A stretch of 64,000 bases of DNA, from NCBI RefSeq assembly GCF_020819595.1, contig NZ_JAJHNP010000008.1, forward strand, positions 62,001-126,000. The letters are read 5' to 3'. The position numbers were made by a program, and so were the translations under genes. Each line of letters begins with the position of its first letter. Position 1 is the first letter of the stretch. The stretch is from Streptomyces barringtoniae. Its GTDB lineage: Bacteria > Actinomycetota > Actinomycetes > Streptomycetales > Streptomycetaceae. Of the stretch, positions 33,201 to 41,303 are shown piece by piece. The notes below the pieces were generated by a model, which had not been told where the DNA came from, made no database searches, and was given only the letters and a program-made list of their open reading frames with translations.

Positions 33201-34247
33201 TCAGGAGGTCTTCACCGTGATGGTGCCGTTCTTGATGCCTTCCTCGGCCTTCTTGATCACGGCCTGGATGTCGGCGTTGTTCTTGAAGGCGGGGTTGGAC
33301 TCGGAGATGCCCACGCCACCCGACTTCAGGTCGCCGCGGATCTCGCCGGACAGCGGCTTCTTGTCCTTGATGACGGACTGGGAGAGGTCGTAGACCGCGC
33401 CCTCGACGTTCTTGAGGGCCGAGGTCAGGATGTAAGACTTGTACTTTGCCAGCGCGTCCTGCTTGTACTGGTCGGAGTCCACGCCGATGGCCCACACCTT
33501 GTGGTCGGCGGCGGCCTTGATCACGCCCTGGCCGGAGAGGCCGGCGGCAGCGTAGACCACGTCGGCACCTGCCTCGATCTGGCCGTTGGCCGCGTTCTCA
33601 CCCTTGTCGGGGCTGGAGAAACCACCCTCCTGGGCCGTCTGGGTCAGATACTGCGACTCGATCTTGATCTTCGGGTTGACCGACTGCGCGCCCTGCTTGA
33701 AGCCCGCCTCGAACTTGTGGATCAGCGGGATGTCCACGCCGCCGATGAAGCCGATGTGGTTCTTCTTGGTCGCCTTGGCCGCGGCGACACCGGCGAGGTA
33801 CGAGGACTGCTCCTCGTGGAACACCATGTCGGCGACGTTCTTCGCCTGAATGGTGTTGTCGTCAATGATGCCGAAGGTGATCTTCGGGTACTTGGCGGCG
33901 GCTTCCTTCACGGCGGGGGCGTAGGAGTAGCCGACACCGATGATCGGGTTGTAGCCGGCCTTCGCCAGGGTCTCCAGACGCTGGACCTTGTCCGCGTCCG
34001 ACTCGTTGTCCTGCGGCTCGACGTCCCGCCCACCGACACCGAGGTCCTTCTGAGCCTTCTCGAAGCCAGCGTAGGCAGCGTCGTTGAAGGACTGGTCGCC
34101 CTTGCCGCCGACGTCATACGCCAGGCCGATGCCCTTGGACTTGCCCTCACTGGAGGAGGACGTGGACGAGCTGCCACAAGCAGAAACGGTGACGGCGAGC
34201 GCTGCGGTCGCGACGCCTGCAATCGTGATACGGGACACCCGGCGCAT
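33201..34247 (-). CDS. BmpA-family nucleoside-binding lipoprotein 1
   Basis: 348 residues. Signal peptide MRRVSRITIAGVATAAL with lipobox VSAC, a Ser-rich linker, then a Bmp/PnrA-like domain: GLAYDVGGKGDQSFNDAAY, IIGVGYSYAPAV, IGFIGGVDIPLIHKF, YAAAGLSGQGVI, AIGVDSDQY. These proteins capture nucleosides for the ABC permeases encoded next to it. ATG 34247 has AAGGAG nine bases upstream; the longer open frame is not used. It lies upstream of the ABC operon in the same direction with its own operator. Its central part is almost identical in DNA to lipoprotein 2. Confidence 0.92.
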   Translation of the reverse strand: MRRVSRITIAGVATAALAVTVSACGSSSTSSSSEGKSKGIGLAYDVGGKGDQSFNDAAYAGFEKAQKDLGVGGRDVEPQDNESDADKVQRLETLAKAGYNPIIGVGYSYAPAVKEAAAKYPKITFGIIDDNTIQAKNVADMVFHEEQSSYLAGVAAAKATKKNHIGFIGGVDIPLIHKFEAGFKQGAQSVNPKIKIESQYLTQTAQEGGFSSPDKGENAANGQIEAGADVVYAAAGLSGQGVIKAAADHKVWAIGVDSDQYKQDALAKYKSYILTSALKNVEGAVYDLSQSVIKDKKPLSGEIRGDLKSGGVGISESNPAFKNNADIQAVIKKAEEGIKNGTITVKTS

Positions 34248-34581
34248 GGAACGTGACTCCTTTGTGCAAGCGCCCATACCAGGCGCTGGTTCCGCCGCAG
34301 CGTAACGCGCGTAGACAGAACAGAGAACCCCGACTTGCCAGAGTGTTATGGGACCGTTTCGTATCACTGAGGGGGACGCTCCGACCACCCGACCGGTCCC
34401 CACTCGCGAACTCCCTCCATCGCACGCCGGACTAGCCCTATACCGATGCCGGACATCCGACTGAATCCTCCTCAAGGGTGATCTTCATCCGTCGATCACA
34501 TGACAATGTCCTTCTTGATCGAAACAGACGTTTCCCGCAGGCCCGACCAGCCTGACGGGTCCTGTGATCCAGGGGAGGATC
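34248..34581. other. Divergent promoter region between lipoprotein 1 and a small secreted protein
   Basis: 334 bp without a gene. It contains the operator variant at 34303-34314 about 55 bp before lipoprotein 1 and, at the right end, the AGGGGAGGATC ribosome binding site of the secreted protein. The middle (34320-34560) is moderately AT-rich with no conserved element that I recognise. Confidence 0.5.
34303..34314. promoter_or_regulatory. Operator variant TAACGCGCGTAG, BmpA lipoprotein 1 promoter
   Basis: Matches the CTACGCGCGTAG palindrome except for the first two bases. On the minus strand it reads CTACGCGCGTTACGCT, so the changed half merges with a -10-like TTACGCT. The same substitution occurs at lipoprotein 2, so it is probably functional. 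Confidence 0.7.
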
Positions 34582-34920
34582 ATGAAGTTCTCGAAGCTCG
34601 CTGCCGCAACCGCCGGTGCCGGCGTCGCGCTGTCGGCCACCGTCGTCGGCCTCGCGTCGCCCGCCATGGCTTCGCAGACCTGCTCCACGTGGAAATCCAA
34701 GGACGCCACGATTGGCTACGCCAAGTGCACAGGCGGCGACACCCGCTTCAGCGTCCACCGGGTGAAGGCCGTGTGCATCGACTACCGCGGCATGAAGTGG
34801 AACATGGTAGGCAATTGGGCCAACACCCGTAACGGCGAGACGTCGAAAGTGGTGTGCGGTAACGCCTCCTCCGGCTCCGGAGTGCTCTCGATGCAGGTCG
34901 AGACGGACGAGCCGGTCTGA
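34582..34920 (+). CDS. Small secreted protein with four cysteines
   Basis: 112 residues. Signal peptide MKFSKLAAATAGAGVAL, cleavage probably after PAMA. The mature 80 residues contain four Cys (QTCSTW, AKCTGG, AVCIDYRG, VVCGNAS), enough for two disulfides, with Trp and Lys rich strands. It lies between the two Bmp lipoprotein genes on the opposite strand. It has a strong GGGGAGG ribosome binding site and its own terminators. No family recognised; an interposed cargo gene is possible. Confidence 0.7.
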   Translation: MKFSKLAAATAGAGVALSATVVGLASPAMASQTCSTWKSKDATIGYAKCTGGDTRFSVHRVKAVCIDYRGMKWNMVGNWANTRNGETSKVVCGNASSGSGVLSMQVETDEPV

Positions 34921-34935
34921 CCAGAAGAACATTAG

Positions 34936-34961
34936 CTGTGGGCCCGGCCACGGGCCCACAG
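34936..34961 (+). terminator. Terminator of the small secreted protein gene
   Basis: Perfect 11-bp stem CTGTGGGCCCG / CGGGCCCACAG with a 4-base loop, 15 bp after the stop codon. Confidence 0.8.
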
Positions 34962-34968
34962 CCTGGGA

Positions 34969-35018
34969 CGCCAACGGGGACGCCCCTGCCACCGGTGGCA
35001 GGGGCGTCCCCGTTGGCG
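34969..35018. terminator. Perfect 50-bp palindrome between convergent genes
   Basis: Arms 34969-34993 and 34994-35018 are exact reverse complements with no spacer. It sits between the secreted protein (plus) and lipoprotein 2 (minus), 18 bp from the latter's stop, and would act as a bidirectional terminator. The absence of any loop or mismatch over 25 bp is unusual. Confidence 0.85.
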
Positions 35019-35036
35019 CAACCAAGGACCGCCACG

Positions 35037-36119
35037 TCATTTGGTGTTCACGGTGACCTTGCCATTCACGATGTCCTGCTTGGCCTTGTCGACGGCTGCA
35101 ACGACGTCCTTCATGGCCTGATACTTGGGGTTGGAGTCGGCGAAGCCGACGCCGCCGGACTTCAGGTCACCGCGGACCTCGCCGCTGAGCGGCTTGCCCT
35201 CGTAGACAGAATTGGCCAGTTCGTACACGGCGCCGCCGACGTTCTTCAGAGCCGAGCCGAGGATGTAGGCCTTGTATTTGGCCAGCGCGGCCTGCTTGTA
35301 CTGGTCGGAGTCCACACCGATGACCCACACCTTGTGCGCGGCAGCAGACTTGATCACGCCCTGGCCGGAGAGGCCGGCGGCAGCGTAGATCACGTCGGCG
35401 CCAGCCTCGATCTGGCCGTTGGCCGCGTTCTCGCCCTTGTCGGGGCTGGAGAAACCACCCTCCTGCGGCGTCTGAGTCAGATACTGCGACTCGATCTTGA
35501 TCTTCGGGTTGACCGACTGCGCGCCCTGCTTGAAGCCCGCCTCGAACTTGTGGATCAGCGGGATGTCCACGCCGCCGATGAAGCCGATATGGTTCTTCTT
35601 GGTCGCCTTGGCCGCGGCGACACCCGCCAGGTACGAGGACTGCTCCTCATGGAACACCATGTCGGCGACGTTCTTTGCCTGAATGGTGTCGTCGTCGATG
35701 ATACCGAAGGTGATCTTCTGATACTTGACGGCGACCTGCTTCACAGCCGGCGCATAGGAGAAGCCCACGCCGATGATCGGGTTATAGCCGGCCTTCGCCA
35801 GGGTCTCCAGACGCTGGATCTTGTCCGCGTCCGACTCGCCGTCCTGCGGCTCGATGTCCCGACCGCCGATTTTGAACTCGCCCTGGGCCTTCTTGAAGCC
35901 GGAGTAAGCGGCGTCGTTGAACGACTGGTCGCCCTTGCCACCGATGTCGTAGGCGAGGCCGATGCCCTTGGCGGTGTACTTGCCGTCCTTGGAGGACGTG
36001 CTGGTGGAGTCGGTGCTGGACTTGCCGCAGCCGGCGGCCGCGAGGGCGACGACCGCGACAGTCACCGCAGCTTGGGAGAACTTCGTTCTCCGGGAGGTCT
36101 TCCGAGAGAGCAGACGCAC
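35037..36119 (-). CDS. BmpA-family nucleoside-binding lipoprotein 2
   Basis: 360 residues. N-terminus RLLSRKTSRRTKFSQAAV, lipobox AAAGC, then the Bmp/PnrA-like fold with the same motifs as lipoprotein 1 (DIGGKGDQSFNDAAY, IGFIGGVDIPLIHKF, YAAAGLSGQGVI). GTG 36119 is chosen because AAGGAG (minus strand of 36128-36133) lies eight bases upstream; the next GTG at 36128 would overlap that site. A tandem paralogue of lipoprotein 1 with an almost identical centre and diverged ends. Own operator at 36202-36213. Confidence 0.9.
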   Translation of the reverse strand: MRLLSRKTSRRTKFSQAAVTVAVVALAAAGCGKSSTDSTSTSSKDGKYTAKGIGLAYDIGGKGDQSFNDAAYSGFKKAQGEFKIGGRDIEPQDGESDADKIQRLETLAKAGYNPIIGVGFSYAPAVKQVAVKYQKITFGIIDDDTIQAKNVADMVFHEEQSSYLAGVAAAKATKKNHIGFIGGVDIPLIHKFEAGFKQGAQSVNPKIKIESQYLTQTPQEGGFSSPDKGENAANGQIEAGADVIYAAAGLSGQGVIKSAAAHKVWVIGVDSDQYKQAALAKYKAYILGSALKNVGGAVYELANSVYEGKPLSGEVRGDLKSGGVGFADSNPKYQAMKDVVAAVDKAKQDIVNGKVTVNTK

Positions 36120-36201
36120 AGCAAGCACTCCTTCATCCCCACAGCGCCGTCACGGGCCGCTGTCCCCAATGTGCCGCCACCGGTGGCGATTTGGCGCACA
36201 G

Positions 36202-36213
36202 TAACGCGCGTAG
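36202..36213. promoter_or_regulatory. Operator variant TAACGCGCGTAG, BmpA lipoprotein 2 promoter
   Basis: Identical to the variant at 34303-34314. On the minus strand it continues into TTACTGT, a -10-like hexamer, about 75 bp before the lipoprotein 2 start. Confidence 0.7.
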
Positions 36214-36283
36214 AAGGGGAGAGGAACGGGGTTTCTCCGGCTGTTATCGATTCGAGGCAAACAGCGTGTCAACTGCCCGAGAC

Positions 36284-37528
36284 TTAAAGTTCTCGTGCTT
36301 GCACAACGGGCATCACTGGCGGTGATGCTGCGTTTGCGTCCAGCCCACCCTTGAGATTCAGGGGTGGAGCAGGGGCCGTTGACTGGACCCCGCGTCGCCA
36401 CAACTCCCACGCACGGGCGCGGATGTTGCGGGAGCCGTTCCGGTCCGCGTGATCAACGAATCCGCAGGACCGGCACGCGAACCAGGCCTGCGAGACCCGG
36501 TTCGCCCTGTCGATGTGCCCGCACTCGGCGCAGGTGCGCGACGTGTACGCCGGATCGACGTACACCACTGGCACCCCCGCCTTGCGGGCCTTGTACGCAA
36601 TGAACGCCCCCAGCTGGGCGAAGGCCCAGCTGGAGTGGGTGGCCCGTTGGGGCTTGCGAAGCCGTACCCGCTCGCGGATGCCCGTCAGGTCTTCCAGGGC
36701 GATCCCGCGACCGGTGCGTTCTGCCTCGGCCACCACATGCTTCGCGATCTTGTGGTTGATGTCCTTCGCCCGCCGCGCCTCCTTGCGGCGTCGCCGCTTC
36801 AGCCGACGCTTGGCGGACGGAGTGTTCTTCTTCTGCAGCTTGGCCCGCAGCTTGCGTTCCCGGGTTCGGATGCGGTTGAGCTCCCGCCCGGCCATGATTC
36901 TGCCGTCACTGGTAGTGGCAATGTTCGCGATGCCCAGGTCGACCCCGAGGAAGTCCACCGGACCGGTGTTCGCCGGTGCCTCGGGAATCTCACAGGTGGC
37001 ATTCAGGAACCACATGCCGTCCCGGCAGACCAGGTCCGACTCGCCCTTGCGGTACAGGGCCAGGGTGGCCAGCTGCTCCGGTGAGCCGGTGAAGGCCACG
37101 TCCTTCACCCGCCCCTGCACGGTCCAGACGGAGAGACGCCGCTCGGCGATCTGCCAGGACAGCATCCGGTCGTCGTACGGCTGGGCGGCCTCGGGCCGGA
37201 AAGAGACCGGCTTCCCCGTGGCCTTCCGGTGCCGCTTCGAGCCGGCCTTGCCCAGGTTTCCGGCCCTCAGGCTTGCCTTCAACGTAGCGTACGCGTCACA
37301 CGTCTTCTTGATCACATGCTGGGCGGCCTGCGCGCCCAGGTTCCACCGGGCCCTGATCTCGGCGTACGTGTGCTTGCGCAGCGCGAAGCTCCTCTTCACG
37401 TCCTTCTCGAAGGCGACCTCGCTGACCCAGTCGGCGGCCTCGTTACAGGCGCGCAGGGTCGCCTCAAGTGCCGTCGCCTGCTCGGGCGTCGGCAGCAATT
37501 TGACCTGCACCACCAGTTTCACGATCAC
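36284..37528 (-). mobile_element. tnpB: Solitary IS1341-type element gene: TnpB RNA-guided endonuclease
   Basis: 414 residues from GTG 37528. N-terminal OrfB helix-turn-helix (VQVKLLPTPEQATALEATLRACN), wedge/REC region, and a complete RuvC nuclease: Asp197 in GVDLGIANI, Glu279 in ALEDL and Asp362 in DHADRNGSRN. The zinc ribbon CAECG and CRSCG lies between the last two. No tnpA transposase is adjacent, so the element is non-autonomous or immobile. All catalytic residues are intact, suggesting an active guide-RNA-directed nuclease. The guide RNA of this family normally overlaps the 3-prime end of tnpB (see 36310-36328). Confidence 0.9.
36310..36328 (-). ncRNA. Candidate omega-RNA stem-loop at the tnpB 3-prime end
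   Basis: GCATCAC / GTGATGC with a 5-base loop lies inside the last codons of tnpB. In IS200/IS605 elements the omega RNA starts in the tnpB 3-prime part and ends at the right element end, followed by the guide. Only this stem is clear; the RNA boundaries and guide (somewhere between about 36200 and 36283) are not determined. Confidence 0.35.
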
Positions 37529-37576
37529 CGAAGGTACATATCCGTGCGACTCAGCGTTGCACGTTCTACTCCCATC

Positions 37577-37590
37577 ACCCGACCGGGTGA
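37577..37590. repeat. Small hairpin near the presumed left end of the TnpB element
   Basis: CACCCG / CGGGTG around AC, about 50 bp upstream of the tnpB start. A second hairpin GGCCGC-TTC-GCGGCC lies at 37630-37644. IS200/IS605 ends carry subterminal hairpins, so one of these may mark the left end, but no terminal sequence could be verified. Confidence 0.3.
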
Positions 37591-37811
37591 CAACACCACG
37601 CGACACCGGCTCCGCACGAGAGAGCATCCGGCCGCTTCGCGGCCAAGGAGGCGCCAGCGATACCGCGGCGCCACCACGAGGATGCGAGACTCAGCCTCCC
37701 GGTCCTCTCATTGGTGCCATTGCGCAGCGTGTACGAATCGCTTCCGAGTGTGTTGGGCCGGTCAGGCGAACAACCCCGAGGCCCCAGGCTCCCTCCCCCG
37801 GGACCGCAGGC

Positions 37812-39047
37812 TCAGCCCTGTACCTCGTTCGGCTCCAGGAAGGCCGCTGCCGTGAACATCTCCACGCCGACCGTGATCGCGTGCTCGTCGGCGTCGAAGT
37901 CGCCCTGGTGGAGATCGCGCACGGTGCGCTCGCCGGGACTCCGGACGCCGAGCCGGGCCATGGCGCCGGGGACGTGCTCCAAGTACCAGGAGAAGTCCTC
38001 GCCGCCGAGGCTCTGCTCGGTGCTCTCGACGGCGTCCCGGCCGCGGCGCGCCGCCATCGCCCGGCGCAGCAGTTCGGTGGACTCCCGGTCGTTGACGACG
38101 GGCGGCACCCCGCGCACGTAGGTGATCTCGGACTTGGCGCGGTGCAGGGTGGCGACCTCGTCGATGGCCGCGTGCACGATGTCGGGGGCCTGCCGCCAGG
38201 CGTCCAGGTCCAGGCAGCGCACGGTCCCGGAGAGCTCGGCGTGCTGCGGGATGACGTTCGGGGCGTGTCCCGACTCGATCCGCCCCCAGGTCAGCGCCAG
38301 CCCGGCCCGGGTGTCGACGCGGCGGGCGATCAGCGCGGGCACGTCGACGGCGACGCGGGCGGCGGCGGTGACCAGGTCGGTGGTCAGGTGCGGGCGGGCG
38401 GTGTGGCCGCCGGGGCCGTCGAGCGCGATCTCCAGCCGGTCGCAGGCGCTGGTGATCGCGCCGTGCCGCAGCCCGATCTTCCCGGCGTCGACGCGGGGGT
38501 CGCAGTGCACGGCGAGGATCCGCTCGACCCCCTTCAGCACCCCCTCCTCGATGGCGTCCAGCGCGCCGCCGGGCAGCACCTCCTCGGCGGGCTGGAAGAT
38601 CAGCCGCACGGGACGGGGCAGGAGGCCCTTGGCGTGCAGGTCGGCCAGCACGAGCCCGGTCCCGAGCACGATGGTCGTGTGCACGTCATGACCGCAGGCG
38701 TGCGCCCGATCGGGCACGGTGGACCGGTACGGGCAGTCGGTCTTGGTGTCCGGGATGGGCAGGGCGTCGATGTCCGCGCGCAGCGCGAGCATCGGTACGG
38801 CCGGCCGCTCACCCTCCGCCACACCGATGTCACACACGAGTCCGGTTCCCTTGGCGAGCACCCGGGGCCGAAGCCCGGCCAGCTCCAGCCGCTCCTTGAT
38901 CGCGGCGGTCGTACGGAACTCCTGATTGCCCAGCTCAGGGTGCATGTGCAAGTCGCGACGGAAGGCGACGAGTTCGGCGTGCAGGGCTTCGCTCAGCACG
39001 CCGGGGAGCACATCCCCCGCGAGGCCGGCCTCGGACTCTAGGGACAT
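37812..39047 (-). CDS. M20-family amidohydrolase (metallopeptidase)
   Basis: 411 residues. It belongs to the N-acyl-amino-acid/IAA-amino-acid hydrolase group: FRRDLHMHPELG at the start, HACGHDVHTTI (zinc ligands), FQPAEEVLPGGA (catalytic Glu pair), a dimerisation lid (about 180-290) and SLGGEDFSWYL (last ligand). Its natural substrate (N-acyl amino acid or peptide) cannot be inferred. ATG 39047 is chosen; a GTG at 39059 is an alternative start. It lies downstream of the TnpB element in a block with no clear operon partners. Confidence 0.88.
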   Translation of the reverse strand: MSLESEAGLAGDVLPGVLSEALHAELVAFRRDLHMHPELGNQEFRTTAAIKERLELAGLRPRVLAKGTGLVCDIGVAEGERPAVPMLALRADIDALPIPDTKTDCPYRSTVPDRAHACGHDVHTTIVLGTGLVLADLHAKGLLPRPVRLIFQPAEEVLPGGALDAIEEGVLKGVERILAVHCDPRVDAGKIGLRHGAITSACDRLEIALDGPGGHTARPHLTTDLVTAAARVAVDVPALIARRVDTRAGLALTWGRIESGHAPNVIPQHAELSGTVRCLDLDAWRQAPDIVHAAIDEVATLHRAKSEITYVRGVPPVVNDRESTELLRRAMAARRGRDAVESTEQSLGGEDFSWYLEHVPGAMARLGVRSPGERTVRDLHQGDFDADEHAITVGVEMFTAAAFLEPNEVQG

Positions 39048-39285
39048 CAATTGCTTCACCCTCTGAAGGGTAGGACGCCCGGCTGGTCAACTACCCCTCG
39101 ATCAACAAAACTTCAGCCCGTTAGGGGAAGAAAATCTGACCGGCGGACGCATGGCGGCGGACTGTGATGGGTAAAACAAAACCCTTCTTTCTCCTTCCAC
39201 GCATACCACGGCTCCCGGCACTCCCGCGCGCCATGTCCACGAACCGGACCACGCCCCGCCCCTCCGGCGGGTAGGGTCCGCACCC

Positions 39286-39975
39286 GTGACGGACGCGACC
39301 GAGAGCTCCCGCACCGACGGTGCCGAGACCTTCCTGCAGACCACCCGGACCTCCTACGACGCGATCGCCAAGGACTACGCCGCCCAGTTCCCGGCCGGCG
39401 GCTGGCATCCCCTGGACCGCACCCTGATCAGCGCCTTTGCCGAGCTGGTCACCGAGCGCGGCAAGGCCCCCGTGGCCGACCTGGGCAGCGGGCCCGGCCA
39501 TGTCACCGGGCTCCTCGACGGGCTGGGCGTCCCGGCCTTCGGTGTCGACCTCTCCCCCGCCATGGTGGCTCTGGCCCGCGATACCTATCCTCAACTGCGT
39601 TTCCATGTCGGCTCGATGACGTCTCTGGACCTGCCGGACGCCACCCTGGGCGGGATTCTCGCCCTGTACTCGACCATCCACGTCCCCGACGCCCACCTGC
39701 CGACGGTCTGCGCGGAGTTCCAGCGCACCCTCCAGCCCGGCGGCCACGCCCTCCTCGCCTTCCAGACCTCCGAGGCGCCCGGCCAGATGCACCTCCCGGA
39801 ACGCTTCGGCCACGAGATCGATCTCGACTACTACTGGCGCACGCCGGAGCAGATCACGGCGGTGCTGGAGGAGGCCGGGCTGGAGCTGGTGGCGACGGTA
39901 CGCCGGGAACCGGCCGGGGAGGAGAAGCGGGCTCGGGCGTTCGTCCTGGCCCGCAGGCCGGACGACGGAACGTGA
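39286..39975 (+). CDS. Class I SAM-dependent methyltransferase
   Basis: 229 residues. Motif I is VADLGSGPGHVTGLLDGLG, followed by the acidic FGVDLSPAMVALAR and a motif II/III region (LDLPDATLGGILALYSTIH, LQPGGHALLAF). Substrate unknown. It is divergent from the M20 gene with a 238-bp gap, and convergent with the glycosyltransferase-like gene on its right. Confidence 0.85.
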   Translation: MTDATESSRTDGAETFLQTTRTSYDAIAKDYAAQFPAGGWHPLDRTLISAFAELVTERGKAPVADLGSGPGHVTGLLDGLGVPAFGVDLSPAMVALARDTYPQLRFHVGSMTSLDLPDATLGGILALYSTIHVPDAHLPTVCAEFQRTLQPGGHALLAFQTSEAPGQMHLPERFGHEIDLDYYWRTPEQITAVLEEAGLELVATVRREPAGEEKRARAFVLARRPDDGT

Positions 39976-40075
39976 CACCCGGTCGGCGTTCAGTCGTGGG
40001 GCGCGGGGCACGTCCCGGAACCCGGCCTCGCGCCCGGCCCGAACCTGGTCCGCCTTCCGGTCCGCCTTCCGAGGG

Positions 40076-41260
40076 CTAGGCCGGGCTCACCGCCGCCAGT
40101 CGGTGCACGTCCCGGGCCGTGCCGGTGACCCCCGACAGGAAACCCTGTGCTCGCGGGGACGCGGTCTGTGTCAGCCAGGCCGGGTCGATGTCGAAGACCG
40201 CCACCCTCACGCCGGTGCCCACGAGGGCCAGCGGCAGGGTGTGGACGACCGTCGAGGGGAAGCTGAGGATCGTACGGCCGATCGGGCCCCGGCGGGCGAT
40301 CACCTCGAGGGGGAGGTCCGGGCGGACTATCTCCAGGCCGGTCTCGGCGGCCAGGCGGTGGAGTTTCTCGGCGCTTTCGCGGCGGTGCGCGAAGTAGCGG
40401 GTCGCGCCGTGGGTCTTGGCCAGGTGGCGGACCGCCTCCAGATAGGCCGCCCCGTCCACGACTCCCGTTTCCACCAAGGACGTTCCCACCATGTCCGCGC
40501 CCTTGGTGATGCGCGGCGGCCCGAAGCGGGCCCGGGTCCAGGAGAAGTCGTTCGCGGTGACCGTGACGCCCTGCGGGGTCTCCGTCACCGGCATGGAGGA
40601 GAAGACCTCGACCCTGCGGCGGGCGCTCGGCGTCAGCCGGCGGCGGGCCGAGGAGGACACCGGGGCGAACAGCAGGTCCCTGGCCCCCGGGCGGCCGCCT
40701 TTGCGGTGCCAGCGGACCAGCCGCTCGCCCCGGGCCAGCTGGGCGACGAACTCCATCGTCGCCGTGCCGTCGTCGACCACGACCAGGTCCTTGGCCCGCG
40801 TGATCGTCAGCAGCAACTGCACATACCGCGAGAACGGGTCGCCCATGACGACCCGGTCGGCCCGGCGGAGCGAGCCGGCCAGGGCGCCGATGGTCGAGAA
40901 GGGCGCGGTCGTGCCGCCCCGCGCCTCCTCCCAGCGCACCCGGTACCCCTCGTCCCGCGCCAGGTCCGCCATGCGGCGCAGCTGGCCCCGGGTCATGGGG
41001 TCGGTCGGGGACAGGACGACGACCGTGAGGTCCGCGCCGGTCTGCGGCGGGTCGCCGGCCACCGTCCGCCGCACCTGCGCGGGCACGGACGGAAGCGGGT
41101 CCGTGCCCGGCAGCGGCTCCGCACCCGGCAGCCGGTCCGGGTCCGCGCCGCGCAGTCCGTGCAGATGCGCCCACTCCAGTACGTTGAGCAGCTGGACGGG
41201 GCTCTCCACGAAGGCGAGCGTGCGGGGAGGGTGGCCGGCGTGACCGGCGCGGGGGCTCAT
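40076..41260 (-). CDS. Polysialyltransferase-like protein (alpha-2,8-type family)
   Basis: 394 residues. It begins RTLAFVESPVQLLNVLEWA, has the acidic motif VVDDGTATMEF that matches the (D/E)(D/E)G base motif of bacterial polysialyltransferases, and a later HRRESAEKLHRLA. It stands fourth in the minus-strand operon (GT-like, NeuA-HAD, NeuB, this gene), 43 bp after neuB. It probably transfers the CMP-nonulosonate made by its neighbours. ATG 41260 is used; the frame is open further upstream but in the neuB intergenic gap. Confidence 0.75.
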   Translation of the reverse strand: MSPRAGHAGHPPRTLAFVESPVQLLNVLEWAHLHGLRGADPDRLPGAEPLPGTDPLPSVPAQVRRTVAGDPPQTGADLTVVVLSPTDPMTRGQLRRMADLARDEGYRVRWEEARGGTTAPFSTIGALAGSLRRADRVVMGDPFSRYVQLLLTITRAKDLVVVDDGTATMEFVAQLARGERLVRWHRKGGRPGARDLLFAPVSSSARRRLTPSARRRVEVFSSMPVTETPQGVTVTANDFSWTRARFGPPRITKGADMVGTSLVETGVVDGAAYLEAVRHLAKTHGATRYFAHRRESAEKLHRLAAETGLEIVRPDLPLEVIARRGPIGRTILSFPSTVVHTLPLALVGTGVRVAVFDIDPAWLTQTASPRAQGFLSGVTGTARDVHRLAAVSPA

Positions 41261-41303
41261 CGGCGTACGACCGTCCCGTCGTAAGGGGCTCAAGAGGTCA
41301 GGG

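Noticed and set aside
36284..37528. Prophage or large integrated element around TnpB
   Set aside because: No integrase, phage structural genes or attachment repeats are visible; composition matches the surroundings.
40076..41260. Assignment as lipooligosaccharide sialyltransferase (GT52)
   Set aside because: The acidic DDG motif and neighbouring PST-like gene fit the alpha-2,8-polysialyltransferase group better, though the two families are related.
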